Position numbers and translations under genes: made by a program. A model generated the notes under the pieces. It was not told the DNA's origin. It made no database searches and saw nothing but the letters and a program-made list of their open reading frames with translations. Positions 53,520-63,185 of a DNA stretch of 64,000 nucleotides are shown here, piece after piece (position 1 is the first letter of the stretch; each line of letters begins with the position of its first letter). Source of the stretch: Lepus europaeus (Eukaryota; Chordata; Mammalia; Lagomorpha; Leporidae); contig NC_084831.1 of assembly GCF_033115175.1 (NCBI RefSeq), forward strand, positions 11,814,540-11,878,539, written 5' to 3'.

Positions 53520-55640
53520 GCACCCGGGCACCCGGCCGTCCTCACCAGGGGGCCGCGGGCGCTGGAGGGGGCGCTGGTGTCGGAGCGGGCGGACGCGGAT
53601 GTGGGTCCTGGCCGGCTGCTGGGCCTGTGCCCTCTGCCTCGGCCTCGGCCCGTGTCCACAAAATGGAAGTGATTTCCTCCTCTCCTCCTCCCGGGTAGGC
53701 ACTGGGCGGGGGTTAATTCTTAACCTGCCGCGGGTCCCCTGGAGAGCGGGGTCTGGATGTAGAGGGTGGGAAACTGAGGCCATTGATCGGTGGGCGGTGA
53801 AGAAAACAACCAACCAGACAACAGCAAAACAAACACGGAAAAGACAATACACCCTTATCCCAACAGAGATTCTTGGTGGTTTATCTGAAATTCAATCCCA
53901 CATCCTGTATTTTGTTTGGCAATCCCAGACAGTATGGCCTGGGACACAGCAGGTGGGATCCAGGCCCCGCCCCCCGGGAACTGGGCCCGAGGCCGGCTCA
54001 CCCGCCAGGCCCTGCTTCCTGCCCTCCTGCCTGCTCTGGGGTTAGGCAGGAGAGTAGAGTGGCCACGAGCCCAGGGCCTTGTCGCCAGCCCGGTGAGCCC
54101 GATCCTGCCGTGTGCGCTGCAGGCGTGGTCAGGTGACCAGGCTCCATCATCCATAGTGTGGGAATGGGGATGGCACCTTGGGCCCTGCTGCGCGAGGCCC
54201 GGCCGCGTGGTCATTGGTCTCTCAGGGAGGGTGCTGTCATCCCCATGAGGGGGCGGCTGGAGACTGTGCGCTGTGCACAGCCCTGGGTGGGGGCTGGATG
54301 ACGGGCGCGTCTCCTCCTGCCCCCGCCTCAGCCTCCTCCTCAGCGGGTGGGGCCCAGCACAACAGTTGCACCTGCTGCATGGGGACGGGTGGCACCCCGG
54401 GTCCCTGCCCCCTGGGCCCGCGTGGGTCGGCTTTCCTGAGGCCTGGGCACGCCCAGGAATGCGGAAGGAGTGCGTGGCCAGCTCCGGTCACGGTCACGCC
54501 ACCTGACCAGATGTTGGGAAAGGTTCCCGATGATCCTGGGCTGGGAGGCCAGATTCTCCCTCCTGATAAGGAACAATGCCCCATGGCTCGGAGGGAGGCA
54601 GCCGGCTGGGAGGTAGGCGCTGGGGACACGGGCATCTCCTGGTTCATGCCCTAGGGCCCCTGTTGCCCTGGCACCCTGCTGTCCTGCTCACCAGGAGGGC
54701 CACCAGCGGACACCTGGCATAAGTAATGTTGCTGACCACGGTCACCCATCTGCACCCAGACCCGGCTCTTTGCCGAGTTCTGATGCTTTGAGAGGTTCCC
54801 ACTGTCTTAGAAATAAGCCGCACTTCCTGAGAGAGGCGTCCCCGGAGCACCTTGTCCACTGCCCAGGGACCTCCTTCCTCCCTGCCAGGGCCCCTGCTGT
54901 TGGCTCCCTGCCCTTGCTGCTGCCCAGCCTGGAGCCCCCACCTGCCCCCAGCTGCACCTGCCAGGCCTTTCCCCGTCCTTCAAGGCTCTGTCTGAGGGCA
55001 GCCCCGTGCCCGGAGCCTTTTGGAGCTCCAGTGAGCTGTGGCCCCGGCTCCTCTTGGGGCATGTGGGTCCCCAGGCTTGCCGCCCCCGTCACCTCCCAGG
55101 CACCCTGGACCACGCCTACTTCCCTTTCAACTTGGGCCAGGGTGTGTGGGTGACTGCTGATGGGGTCCTGACTCTGTTGGTGCTCTGAAAGGGTGGTGGC
55201 GTGGAAGTGAGCCGGGTCCCTGCACACAGCCTTGGGGTGGCCTGAGCGGGGACGGACTGCCCATGTCCCTCGCGGGCCAGGGCTGGGCTGTGATGTGCAG
55301 ACGCGACAGCCTCTGAATAGCTAGTTCCGAGGGAGCTCATGTGGGACGCCAGGGTTGGTGCCTGTTAGTCCACCCCGCCACCCTCCCACAGCCCTGAGAT
55401 CAGTGACGGGACCTTAGAGGGCCCAGCCCCTCGGCACTTGCACAGCGAGCGCACGGGAGAGCAGGGGCTGAGCGGCACCCGGGTGGGCTGACCCCACGTG
55501 ATAAAGGGCAACCTTCACCCTCAGCCCCCGCCCAGCAAGGACGCTGCGGGCTCAGGCAGGCCCTGGTAGTGAGGCTGGGGCTGTGTGCGCAATTGTTCCA
55601 GTATTTCTTAAACTTTTAAAATCACAAGCCATAGACGTGA
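53520..55640. other. intron 2, left part, nothing firm
   Basis: A CAAACAAAAC-like A-rich patch lies at 53,800-53,850. L2-like traces (CTTCCTGAGAGAGGCGTCCC) lie near 54,815. No exon recognised. Confidence 0.4.
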
Positions 55641-55644
55641 CAGC

Positions 55645-55785
55645 TGGTGTTCGTGTGTTTGGTATGTATGTGTGCACGCATGTGTGTGTGTGTACTGTAT
55701 GCATGCGTGTGTATGTGTGCATGTGCACGTGTGAGTACTCTGTGCACGTGTCCTACGCACACATGCACACGTGTGCACACCCTGC
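55645..55785. repeat. imperfect TG/CA microsatellite
   Basis: TGTATGTGTGCACGCATGTG-type runs changing to CACACATGCACACG. Alternating purine-pyrimidine throughout. Confidence 0.85.
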
Positions 55786-55867
55786 ATACCCACGACAGAA
55801 GCAGCAGTGGCCCATACAGTCACAGAATTAACCCAAACGTGATTTTGGTCATATCATAATATAAGAG

Positions 55868-56160
55868 TAGGGCTGGGCATTTGGCCTGGTGGTCAAGACC
55901 CAGGGTAGAATGCCTGCGTCCTGTGTCCGAGGCCCAGCCCTGGCTCCCGACTCCAGCGTCTTGCTGTGCAGGCCCCGGGAGGCTGTGGGAACGACTTAAG
56001 TGGTTGGGCCCCCACCCCCCACGTGTGTGACCCGGCTGGAGTCTCTGGCTCCTGGCTGGCCGAGCTCCCTCCGTTGCAGGCATCTGGGGAGTGAACCAGC
56101 AGATGGAAGCGCTCTCTCTGTCTCTCTGCTTCTCACAAACAAAACCCAAGTCTGAAATAA
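55868..56160 (+). repeat. old CSINE
   Basis: GGGCTGGGCATTTGGCCTGG, then GCATCTGGGGAGTGAACCAG and GATGGAAGCGCTCTCTC. Confidence 0.75.
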
Positions 56161-56414
56161 TCAATTCAATGCCAAGTGTATTTTATTTTATCATAGCACC
56201 TGTGATCCTACTAATGTTATAACCATGTCCAAAACCAGCAGCCCCAACAGGAAAATGCTGCCGGGAGCCAGCGTGGGGTGAGAACTGTGATTCGGAAACC
56301 ACAAACCCAGCTTCCCACTCCACCCCCGTGTCCCCTTGTGACTTGGTCAGCATGGGGCAGATTGTCCCAGGGCTCAGGCCGCTGGCAGAGTGGCCGGGTT
56401 TAGCATCTAGGGTG

Positions 56415-56530
56415 CAAGACCCGAGTGGCACTGGGTTCAAACCTAGTCCCCGCTTCTGGCTGTGTGGCCGCGGGTGCAGCGTCTCCCCTCGAAGTCTCCG
56501 TGCCCCACCAGGTAAAGCAGAGGGGGCGCT
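56415..56530 (+). repeat. MIR relic
   Basis: GCACTGGGTTCAAACCTAGT, then CTGGCTGTGTGGCCGCGGG. Confidence 0.6.
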
Positions 56531-58111
56531 GAGGCCCCAGCAGGAAACCCCAGGGGGACTTCTCGGGCTCCCCGTGGGTAAGGCGCTATGGCCCAGGCAC
56601 TGTCCAGTGTCCGCCCCGGGCGACCAGTGCTCCCAGGAGGACGAGCTGGGTCCCCACCCTCAGTGGTCCTCGCAGCTCAGAGGAAGTTGGCGATGCCCCT
56701 CCCTGCTCTCCGGCAGCGCAGCAAAGGTGTTCTTGACATTTGCACCTAGAATGTTCTGTTCTGGGAGCCTCCTGGTCGCCGTGGGGGAGGGATTGGAGAG
56801 ACTGTTGCAATCGGATGTGTGGCTCTGTCCGTCTGCTGGTCCCTGCGTCCATCCATCCCTTCCTCCTCCTCCTCGCCCATTCCCATCCATGTCTAGCAGA
56901 TCGGGAGCACCTGTGGGGCTCGCAGCCTGGGCTCCGTGGTGCCAGGCCGGGGTGCAGGTGCAGTGAGAACAGCTGTTAACTGTCGTGGCCCTGCCGTCAG
57001 CACCGCCCTGACGGTGACCCCTACCCCTAGTGCTTCTCAGTTCAAGGCTGTGGCTGGGGACCTTTGTGATTGTCACAGCTGGAGGGTGCTCCCACCCTCC
57101 AGCGGTGAGTGGCCAGGACTGCTGCCCGTCATTCCCATGATGCACAGGGCAGCCCCTCCGACAAGGGCCCCGAGTGCCTGGGGCGCCCAGGCCGAGCAGC
57201 CCTTGCCCGCGTCCCAGCCGATGGTCCCATCAGCCTTGTGGGGACAGCGTGGTCTTTGTTCTCCAGGAGAGGAGGGAACCGAGGTGCAGCCAGGTGGGGT
57301 GACCTGCCCTGAGCCACACGGCCAGCAAGGGGCGCCGCCGGGCTAGATGGGCCCGGAGTGCAGGCTCTGAGCTGCGCGCCTGGAGGGGAGTGGGCGGGGC
57401 AGCCGGTGGGGGTGGTCGGCTCTGCACGCCCTTTGCCGTCGGGCGGACGGGCACCGAGGGGACTCTGGTGGTTCTGGGAGCGAGGTCTCCCTGGCCGACG
57501 GGGGAGCCCTCACTCGTCGGGGCGGCTCCAAAGGAGAAGGCTCGTCAGGCCCTTCAGGACGGAGTGGAGCTGCGAGCTCGCTCCTTCGCTACTTTAGAAA
57601 AGCTGCAGGGCTCCCATCCCCAGCCCGGCCAGGACCTGAGTGTGTGGGGCCGACGGGCGGGCCGTGGGCTGCTCGGGAGCCGTGGGGAGGGCGGGGGGGT
57701 GGGAGTGCACAGTGCTGGTCACAGCGTGGTGAGCAAGGCCGCTGGGGCGAGGGCGGCAGTGGGGCCAGGGCCTGCTTTACTTAGCAAGTCTCCCTGGGTG
57801 GGGTCAGCGGGGAGGGAGGAGGAGGGGCCAGGAGGACACGGACAGGCCAGGAAGGGGGCCCCTGTCCTGGGATGGACCCTGGCCAGCAGGGGAGGAGGCC
57901 GAGCCGCAGAGCCCCTGCCTCTGCCAGCAGTGGGTGCGCCAGCACCCGGGAGCCCTCTGCCTTCCAGGGCCGCCGTTTCGTCTCGAGGCACGGGTCAGCT
58001 GATGTGCGGTGTGCAGGCCACGCCTGCCTGTGCCCGTTTGCACAGACACCAAACGCACAAACACACGTGAAGGGTGTGCCCACGCGCACCTGCGCAGATG
58101 CGTTCAGAAAA
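56531..58111. other. intron 2, mostly unique-looking
   Basis: A MIR trace lies at 57,250-57,335 (AGGAGAGGAGGGAACCGAGG, then GAGCCACACGGCCAGCAAGG). No exon recognised. Confidence 0.45.
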
Positions 58112-58113
58112 CT

Positions 58114-58445
58114 CTGGGGCCGGCGCGTGGCACAGGTTGAGCCGCAGCATGCAATGCCGGCGTCCCGTGTCTGAGGACCGGTTCATTCCGGGCTGCTCTG
58201 CTCTGATCCAGCTCCCTGGTAATGTGCCTGGGAAAGCAACAGATGGTGGCTCAAGTGCTTGGGCCCCTGTCACCCATGTGGGAGGCCCGGATGGAGTTCC
58301 CGGCTCCTGGCTTCGTCCTGGCCCAGCTTGGCTGTTGTGGGCATTTGGGAAGGGAACCAGCAGGTGGAAGATCTCCTTCTCCCTCCCTCTCCCTCTCTGA
58401 TGCGCTGCCTTTCAAATAAATAACGAGCAAGCAGATCTTCAAGAA
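58114..58445 (+). repeat. CSINE
   Basis: GGGGCCGGCGCGTGGCACAG through CTTTCAAATAAATAACGAGC. Confidence 0.92.
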
Positions 58446-58540
58446 GCCCTCTCGCTTATAAAACCGGGAAACAGGACGTGGGATCTCCCACAGGAGCTCC
58501 TCTGCTGCCCCCTGCTTAGAGCCCTGGCCCCCACGCCTGT

Positions 58541-58907
58541 TTTTCTTTAGAGATTTATTTATTTATTTGAAAGACAGAGTGGCAGAGAAGAGAGAGAGAG
58601 AGAGACAGAGGAGAGAGAGAGATTGATTCTGTCTGCTGTTCTCGTCCCAAATGGCTGCAACAGCCCGGCCGGGGCCAGACCACAGCCACCATCTGGATCC
58701 CCCAGGTGGGTGCAGGGGCCCCAGCACGTGGGTCGTCCTCCGCTGCTCTCCCAGGTGCACCAGCAGGGAGCCGGGTCCGAAGCGGAGCAGCGGAGACGGG
58801 AACCTGCGCTCTGGTGTGGGATCCCTGTAGCCCGGCTGACGCTTCCCAGATCCCACTCCTCCCAGATCCCACACCTGTAGCCCGGCTGACTCCTCCCACG
58901 GCATAGC
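58541..58907 (-). repeat. CSINE with short internal duplication
   Basis: AGAGATTTATTTATTTATTT through CCACGGCATAGC. CTGTAGCCCGGCTGAC occurs twice (58,826 and 58,873). Confidence 0.88.
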
Positions 58908-59137
58908 AAGCAGAGGCAGAACCCCTTGCGTCACCAGGCCAGCCGCACGCCTCCCCCTGCACACCCTAAGGGTGCAGTCAGCCCCTGGCCTGAGCCTGCC
59001 GCCAGTTAGGATCAGCCTTGAGACCTGCTGCGGTGCCCGCCCTCAGACGCACAGCGCTCACCCGCTTCCCACCCCGCGGTCCTGCCCTTGGCGCACCCTC
59101 GGACCCTGTAGCCTGGCTCACTCCTCGGCTCTTGCAG

Positions 59138-59326
59138 GAGATCAGCTGCTTCCCGGAGCCCCGGGCCCCTCCCCTGAGGCGGACGACGACCCAGGAGAAG
59201 CCTTTGAGTTTGACGACAGTGAAGATGAAGAGGACCCCAGCACGGGCCTGGGCGGCGACACCAGCCTTCCTCCCAAGGAGGACGCTGACCCCCCGCTGAT
59301 CCACTTTGACTCCGCCCCCATCCCTG
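59138..59326 (+). CDS. ARHGEF10L: ARHGEF10L coding exon 3 (residues about 13-75, acidic region)
   Basis: The exon is 189 bp (63 codons), entered and left in phase 1. The acceptor is CTCCTCGGCTCTTGCAG and the donor is CCTG|GTATGG. After the split glycine codon it encodes [18 protein letters not shown], then the acidic core [14 protein letters not shown], a variable stretch, and [13 protein letters not shown]. The human protein carries the same [14 protein letters not shown] and DPPLIH blocks as I recall it, with one residue fewer in between. The region is predicted to be disordered and many serine and acidic positions look like casein-kinase-2 sites. The acidic patch may contribute to autoinhibition or partner binding, but that is inference. 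The frame runs on openly into intron 3 until 60,066, so intron retention would make a shortened protein. Confidence 0.92.
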
Positions 59327-59949
59327 GTATGGTGTTTCAGGGACCCTGGTTCTGTGGCCGCAGAGAGAGCACCGGCTTCCAGGGATGCCTGGTGGCTCCC
59401 GCTGTCCCAGAAAACAGGAAGGGAAAGACAGTGGCGTTCCATGGCTTCCCTTGGGGAATGGGGACCCCAGAACCCCATGACCTCTGGCAGGTTGTAAATG
59501 GAAGTGACTGGCCCTGGCTGTGCCTGGGGGACAGTGGCCGCCCAGAGCTGTGTCTCCTGGACATCCCGCCCCCGGCTCCTCCCAGAGCCTCCCCTAGGGC
59601 CTCCTCCTCCAGGGCCCCTCCCCCAGGGCCCCCTCCAGGCTGCTGCAGGGGAGCAGGGCCCCGGGAGGCTGGCAGTTCTTGGGCTCTTCCCTGCTGTCAC
59701 CTGGGGAGACCTGGGGACTGGACCAGCCGGAACTTCCTGCAGGCCCCTCCCCCACAGCAGGCGTGGCCCTGGTTCTGGTTGGAGTTGGGACCTGCGCCAT
59801 GGGGGTGGGTGCGGGCCATGCAGGCAGGACAGGTACCAGAGCTTAATCTGGAGCTGGGGGCAGGGAGGCGGGGCCCTGGGGAGGCGGGGCAGGGGATTCC
59901 CCCGGCCGCCTCCCGCCTGACAGGCTCTTCCTCTGTGCTTCTCCTACAG
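59327..59949 (+). other. ARHGEF10L: ARHGEF10L intron 3 (623 bp)
   Basis: This is a short GC-rich intron free of recognisable repeats, with a proline-codon-like C-rich stretch at 59,570-59,645. It has no stop in the frame continuing from exon 3. The length is not a multiple of three. Confidence 0.75.
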
Positions 59950-59983
59950 ACCTGGACCCAGCCGCTGGACCGCCCCAGACAGA
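59950..59983 (+). CDS. ARHGEF10L: ARHGEF10L coding exon 4 (residues 76-86 plus 2 bases)
   Basis: This is a 34-bp micro-exon. The acceptor is very strong (CTTCCTCTGTGCTTCTCCTACAG) and the donor is perfect, AGA|GTAAGT. The leading AC completes the aspartate codon split after exon 3. The exon then encodes [10 protein letters not shown] and leaves phase 2 (GA_, so Glu or Asp next). The human counterpart reads DPDPAAAPPGTG in my recollection. It is short enough to be missed by gene finders. The next exon (human VPAWVSNG...) was not seen in 59,984-64,000 and must lie to the right. Confidence 0.82.
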
Positions 59984-60363
59984 GTAAGTGGACCTCGCTC
60001 TCCGCCGGGGCCGGGGGTGGGGGCAGGGGGAGTGCCGGGGCCTGGAGGTCCCCGGCCAGGTTCTGAGCTAAGGACGGAGCGTTTCGTGAAGACCCTCGGG
60101 CCAGAGGAGAGGTCAGTGCTGAGACCCGCACTTCTGGCTTGCCTTCTGCCAGCAGAGGGGACCCCCAGCCCCGCCCGTGTCACACAGACCCCACAGGTGT
60201 CCGCGTGTGCCTGTGGGAGGGGCCTCGGCTGGGCTGCCCTTGCGGGCTGATGGCGTCTGGGTTGTCTTTGCCGGGGCCACTGTCACACCCGTGACTGCTG
60301 TCCCTAGGAGCTTGTCAGAGGCAGGGGAGCCTGCAGGTGGAGGGCCTGGGTGCTGGGGCGGCT

Positions 60364-61030
60364 GTGTGTGTGTGCATGTGTGCGTGTGCATGTGTGTGTG
60401 TGAGATTGTGTGTGTGTGAGATTGTGTGTATGTATGTGAGATGTGTGTGTGTGAGATTGTGTGTATGTATGTGAGATGTGTGTGTGCATGTGTGCGTGTG
60501 TGAGATTGTGTGTGTGCATGTGTGCGTGTGTATGTGTGTGTGTGAGATTGTGTGTATGTATGTGAGATGTGTGTGTATGTGTGTGTGAGATTGTGTGTAT
60601 GTATGTGAGATGTGTGTGTGCATGTGTGTGTATGTGTGTGTGAGATTGTGTATGTGAGATGTGTGTGTGCATGTGTGCGTGTGTATGTGTGTGTGAGATT
60701 GTGTATGTGAGGTGTGTGTGCGTGTGTGCGTGTGTATGTGTGTGTGTATGTGTGTGTGAGATTGTGTATGTGAGGTGTGTGTGCATGTGTGCATGTGTAT
60801 GTGTGTGTGTGAGATTGTGTATGTGAGGTGTGTGTGCATGTGTGCGTGTGTATGTGTGTGTGAGAGATTGTGTATGTGTGATTGTGTGTATGTATGTGAG
60901 ATGTGTGTGTGCATGTGTGTGTATGTGTGTGTGTGAGAATGTGAGATGTGTGTGAGGTGTGTATGCATGTGAGATGTGTGTGTACATGTGTGTATGTGAG
61001 ATGTATGTGTGTGAAATGTGTGCGTGTGTG
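60364..61030 (+). repeat. TG-rich composite microsatellite, about 670 bp
   Basis: TGTGTGTGAGATTGTGTGTA, TGTATGTGAGATG, TGTGCATGTGTGCG and similar blocks repeat in irregular order. Alternating purine-pyrimidine runs are broken by GAGATTG. It starts 380 bp after exon 4. The complement reads in two frames as a Thr-His repeat, producing spurious frames of more than 200 codons. Confidence 0.97.
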
Positions 61031-61336
61031 TTTCGATTTTATTTACTTATTTGAAAGGCAGAAAGAGAGAGAGAGAGAGATCTTCTGTCTGCTCATTCAC
61101 TCCCCAAAGGGCCACCAACGGCTGGAGCTGGGCCAGTCTGAAGCCAGGAGCCAGGAGCTTCCTCTGGGTCTCTCACGTGGGTGTAGGGGCCCAAGGACTT
61201 GGGCCATCCTCCACTGCTTTCCCAGGCCCTAGCAGAGAGCTGGATCGGAAGTGGAGCAGGCAGGACTCGAACTGGCGCCCATATGGGATGCGGACATGGT
61301 AGGCGGCTTCACCTGCTGCGCCACAGCGCCGGCCCT
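61031..61336 (-). repeat. CSINE directly after the TG array
   Basis: TTCGATTTTATTTACTTATT through CACAGCGCCGGCCC. Confidence 0.93.
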
Positions 61337-61374
61337 AGCTGCTTGTGTTGTAACTGCAGCCTTCGCACTCTCTG

Positions 61375-61445
61375 TGAGGCCTTGTATACGACAGGTTCCC
61401 TCCACACCTTGACTTCCTCATCTGGAAAATGGGCCACTGGGGAAG
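61375..61445 (+). repeat. MIR fragment
   Basis: TTGACTTCCTCATCTGGAAA, then ATGGGCCACTGGGG. Confidence 0.5.
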
Positions 61446-61499
61446 AGGCAAAGCCTCCAGGTAGACACCAGGTCAAGGCAGTTTTTATTTTCCTTAACG

Positions 61500-61768
61500 A
61501 GGAGAACTTTTTATTTATTCTATTCTACTTTTACGTGAAAGACAGACAGAGACAGAGAGGTTTTCCATCCACTGTCCTCTTCCCAGATGCCCACAGTAGC
61601 CAGGGCCGGTCCTCGAACTCCTCCTGGGTCTCGTGTGTGGGCGGCAGGGGCCCAGGGACTTGAGCCTCACCTGCTGCCTCCCTGGGTGTGCGTTCGCAGG
61701 AAGCAGGGTTGGAAGCGGCAGAGCCTGGACTTGAACCAGGCATTCCCGCGGCAAGGCCATTGCTTCTT
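61500..61768 (-). repeat. CSINE, diverged
   Basis: TTTTTATTTATTCTATTCTA, then GAAGCAGGGTTGGAAGCGGC and GGACTTGAACCAGGCATTCC. Confidence 0.8.
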
Positions 61769-62262
61769 ATCACCCTTCCTCTGTGGTGTCCGGCAAGGAC
61801 CTGGGCGCTTGGAACCTAACTCCAGACGCGGAGTTAATGGCCAGGGCCGAGGGGGCTGTGGGTTTCAGTCCTGGCCGTGCTGGTGGGGGCAGGGCTGGCT
61901 GAGCCTCCCTGGGTCTTCCCGGGGTGAGAGGAGCTGGTGGCTGACTCAGGCAGGTGGCACGGGGCAGGAGGCCTCAGAGACGCAGACGGCAGGCCCAGCT
62001 CTTCCGCTGTGTGGCTGCGTGGACCCGGGCAGTCACGGTTAGGGGCCAGCCTCCCCCGCTTAGGGACCTGGAGTGACTGCGGACAGGCGGGTCTCCTGCA
62101 CCTGGCCTGGGGGGGGGAGCTGCGGAGGCTCTGATCTCCCAGCCCCCAGCGTGGCCAGAAGGAAGCTGCGCACGGCACAGTGGCCCCTGCAGCCCCAGGC
62201 CTCTGGGACAGGGATGGGAGGTGTCGAGGAATTCTTTTTGTTTTGTTAAGAGGTACTTTTAT
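61769..62262. other. intron 4, nothing recognised
   Basis: GC-rich. No exon seen. Confidence 0.4.
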
Positions 62263-62562
62263 TTTTCTGTTTTTAGTTTATTTATTTGGAAGACACAGAG
62301 AGAAAGAGATAGAGATCTTCCATCTGTTGGTGCACTCCCAGATTCCTACAAGAGCCAGGGCTGGGCCAGGCTGAAGCCAGCAGCCAGGAAGCCCACCTGG
62401 GTCTCCCACGTGGTCTGCAGGGACCAGAGTCCTTGAGCCATCGCCTGCTGCCTCGCAGGGTGCACATAGGCAGCCGCGATGAGGAGTGGAGCTGGGACGT
62501 GAACCAGGCTTCCCAGTATGGGATGCGAGGGTCCCAAGAGTGGCTTAGGCGCCCGCCCCACA
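62263..62562 (-). repeat. CSINE, diverged
   Basis: TTTTTAGTTTATTTATTTGG through GGCTTAGGCGCCCGCCCC. Confidence 0.85.
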
Positions 62563-63064
62563 GCCAGGTTCTTCTGGGGCAGGTCCTGGCTGGCCCACGA
62601 GCAGCAATTCAGCCGAGGGGATGCTGGAGAGGTGGGAGGGGGGGATGTCCATGTGGAAGAAGCCCCTGGGTAGAGGCGCTGGATAGGGAGTGAGCAGGTG
62701 CACCCTGGAGACCCCAGCTCCCCTGAGCGAGGGGTCAGGAGTGCCGCCAGTAGGGCCCCTCCCCGCGGCCCTCTCTCTTCATGCCCCATGGCCGAGCCAC
62801 CAGCTTTGTCCTGAGGACCTGGCTCCTGGGTTCTCCCTGATGAGCCTGCAGCCAGATCCCGTGTCGGGCTGGCGCCACACCGAGGTGAGTGTGCTGGGTG
62901 TGTTTTCGTCATCGAGATGGGACCGCTAGGATCGTTCAGAGTGGGCTGGGCTTTCCAGGCAGGGACGGCGCTGCCTCCGCCTTAACCCTCTGCCCGCCCC
63001 TGGGCCCGCCGCTGCCTGAAGTTAGTCCCCCGGCTCCCGTGAGCACCGTCTCCTGCAGGCCGCG

Positions 63065-63185
63065 GGGCGCGAGCTCCAAGATGCAAATCCCCACCCAGCC
63101 CCTCACTAGCTGTGTGCCATGGGGCCAGGGACCTCTCTGTGCCTCAGTTTCCCTGTCCGTTAGGAGGGAAGAATAACACCAGCTG
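63065..63185 (+). repeat. MIR relic
   Basis: CCCTCACTAGCTGTGTGCCA, then CTCTGTGCCTCAGTTTCCCT and GGGAAGAATAACACC. Confidence 0.75.

Larger units (their letters stand above)
53516..59137 (+). other. ARHGEF10L: ARHGEF10L intron 2 (5.6 kb)
   Basis: The donor is GTAGGC and the acceptor CTTGCAG, with a branch-point-like CTCAC about 20 bases upstream. It contains three or four C repeats, an imperfect TG tract at 55.65-55.78 kb and MIR/L2 relics. Nothing coding was recognised. Confidence 0.75.

Noticed and set aside
58972-60066. Single 364-codon gene containing the acidic block
   Set aside because: Only the central 189 bp resembles protein. Consensus splice sites on both sides and phase agreement with 53,479-53,515 show it is one exon of a spliced gene.
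60304-60987. Thr/His repeat frames of more than 200 codons on the - strand
   Set aside because: Complement of the TG-rich microsatellite.
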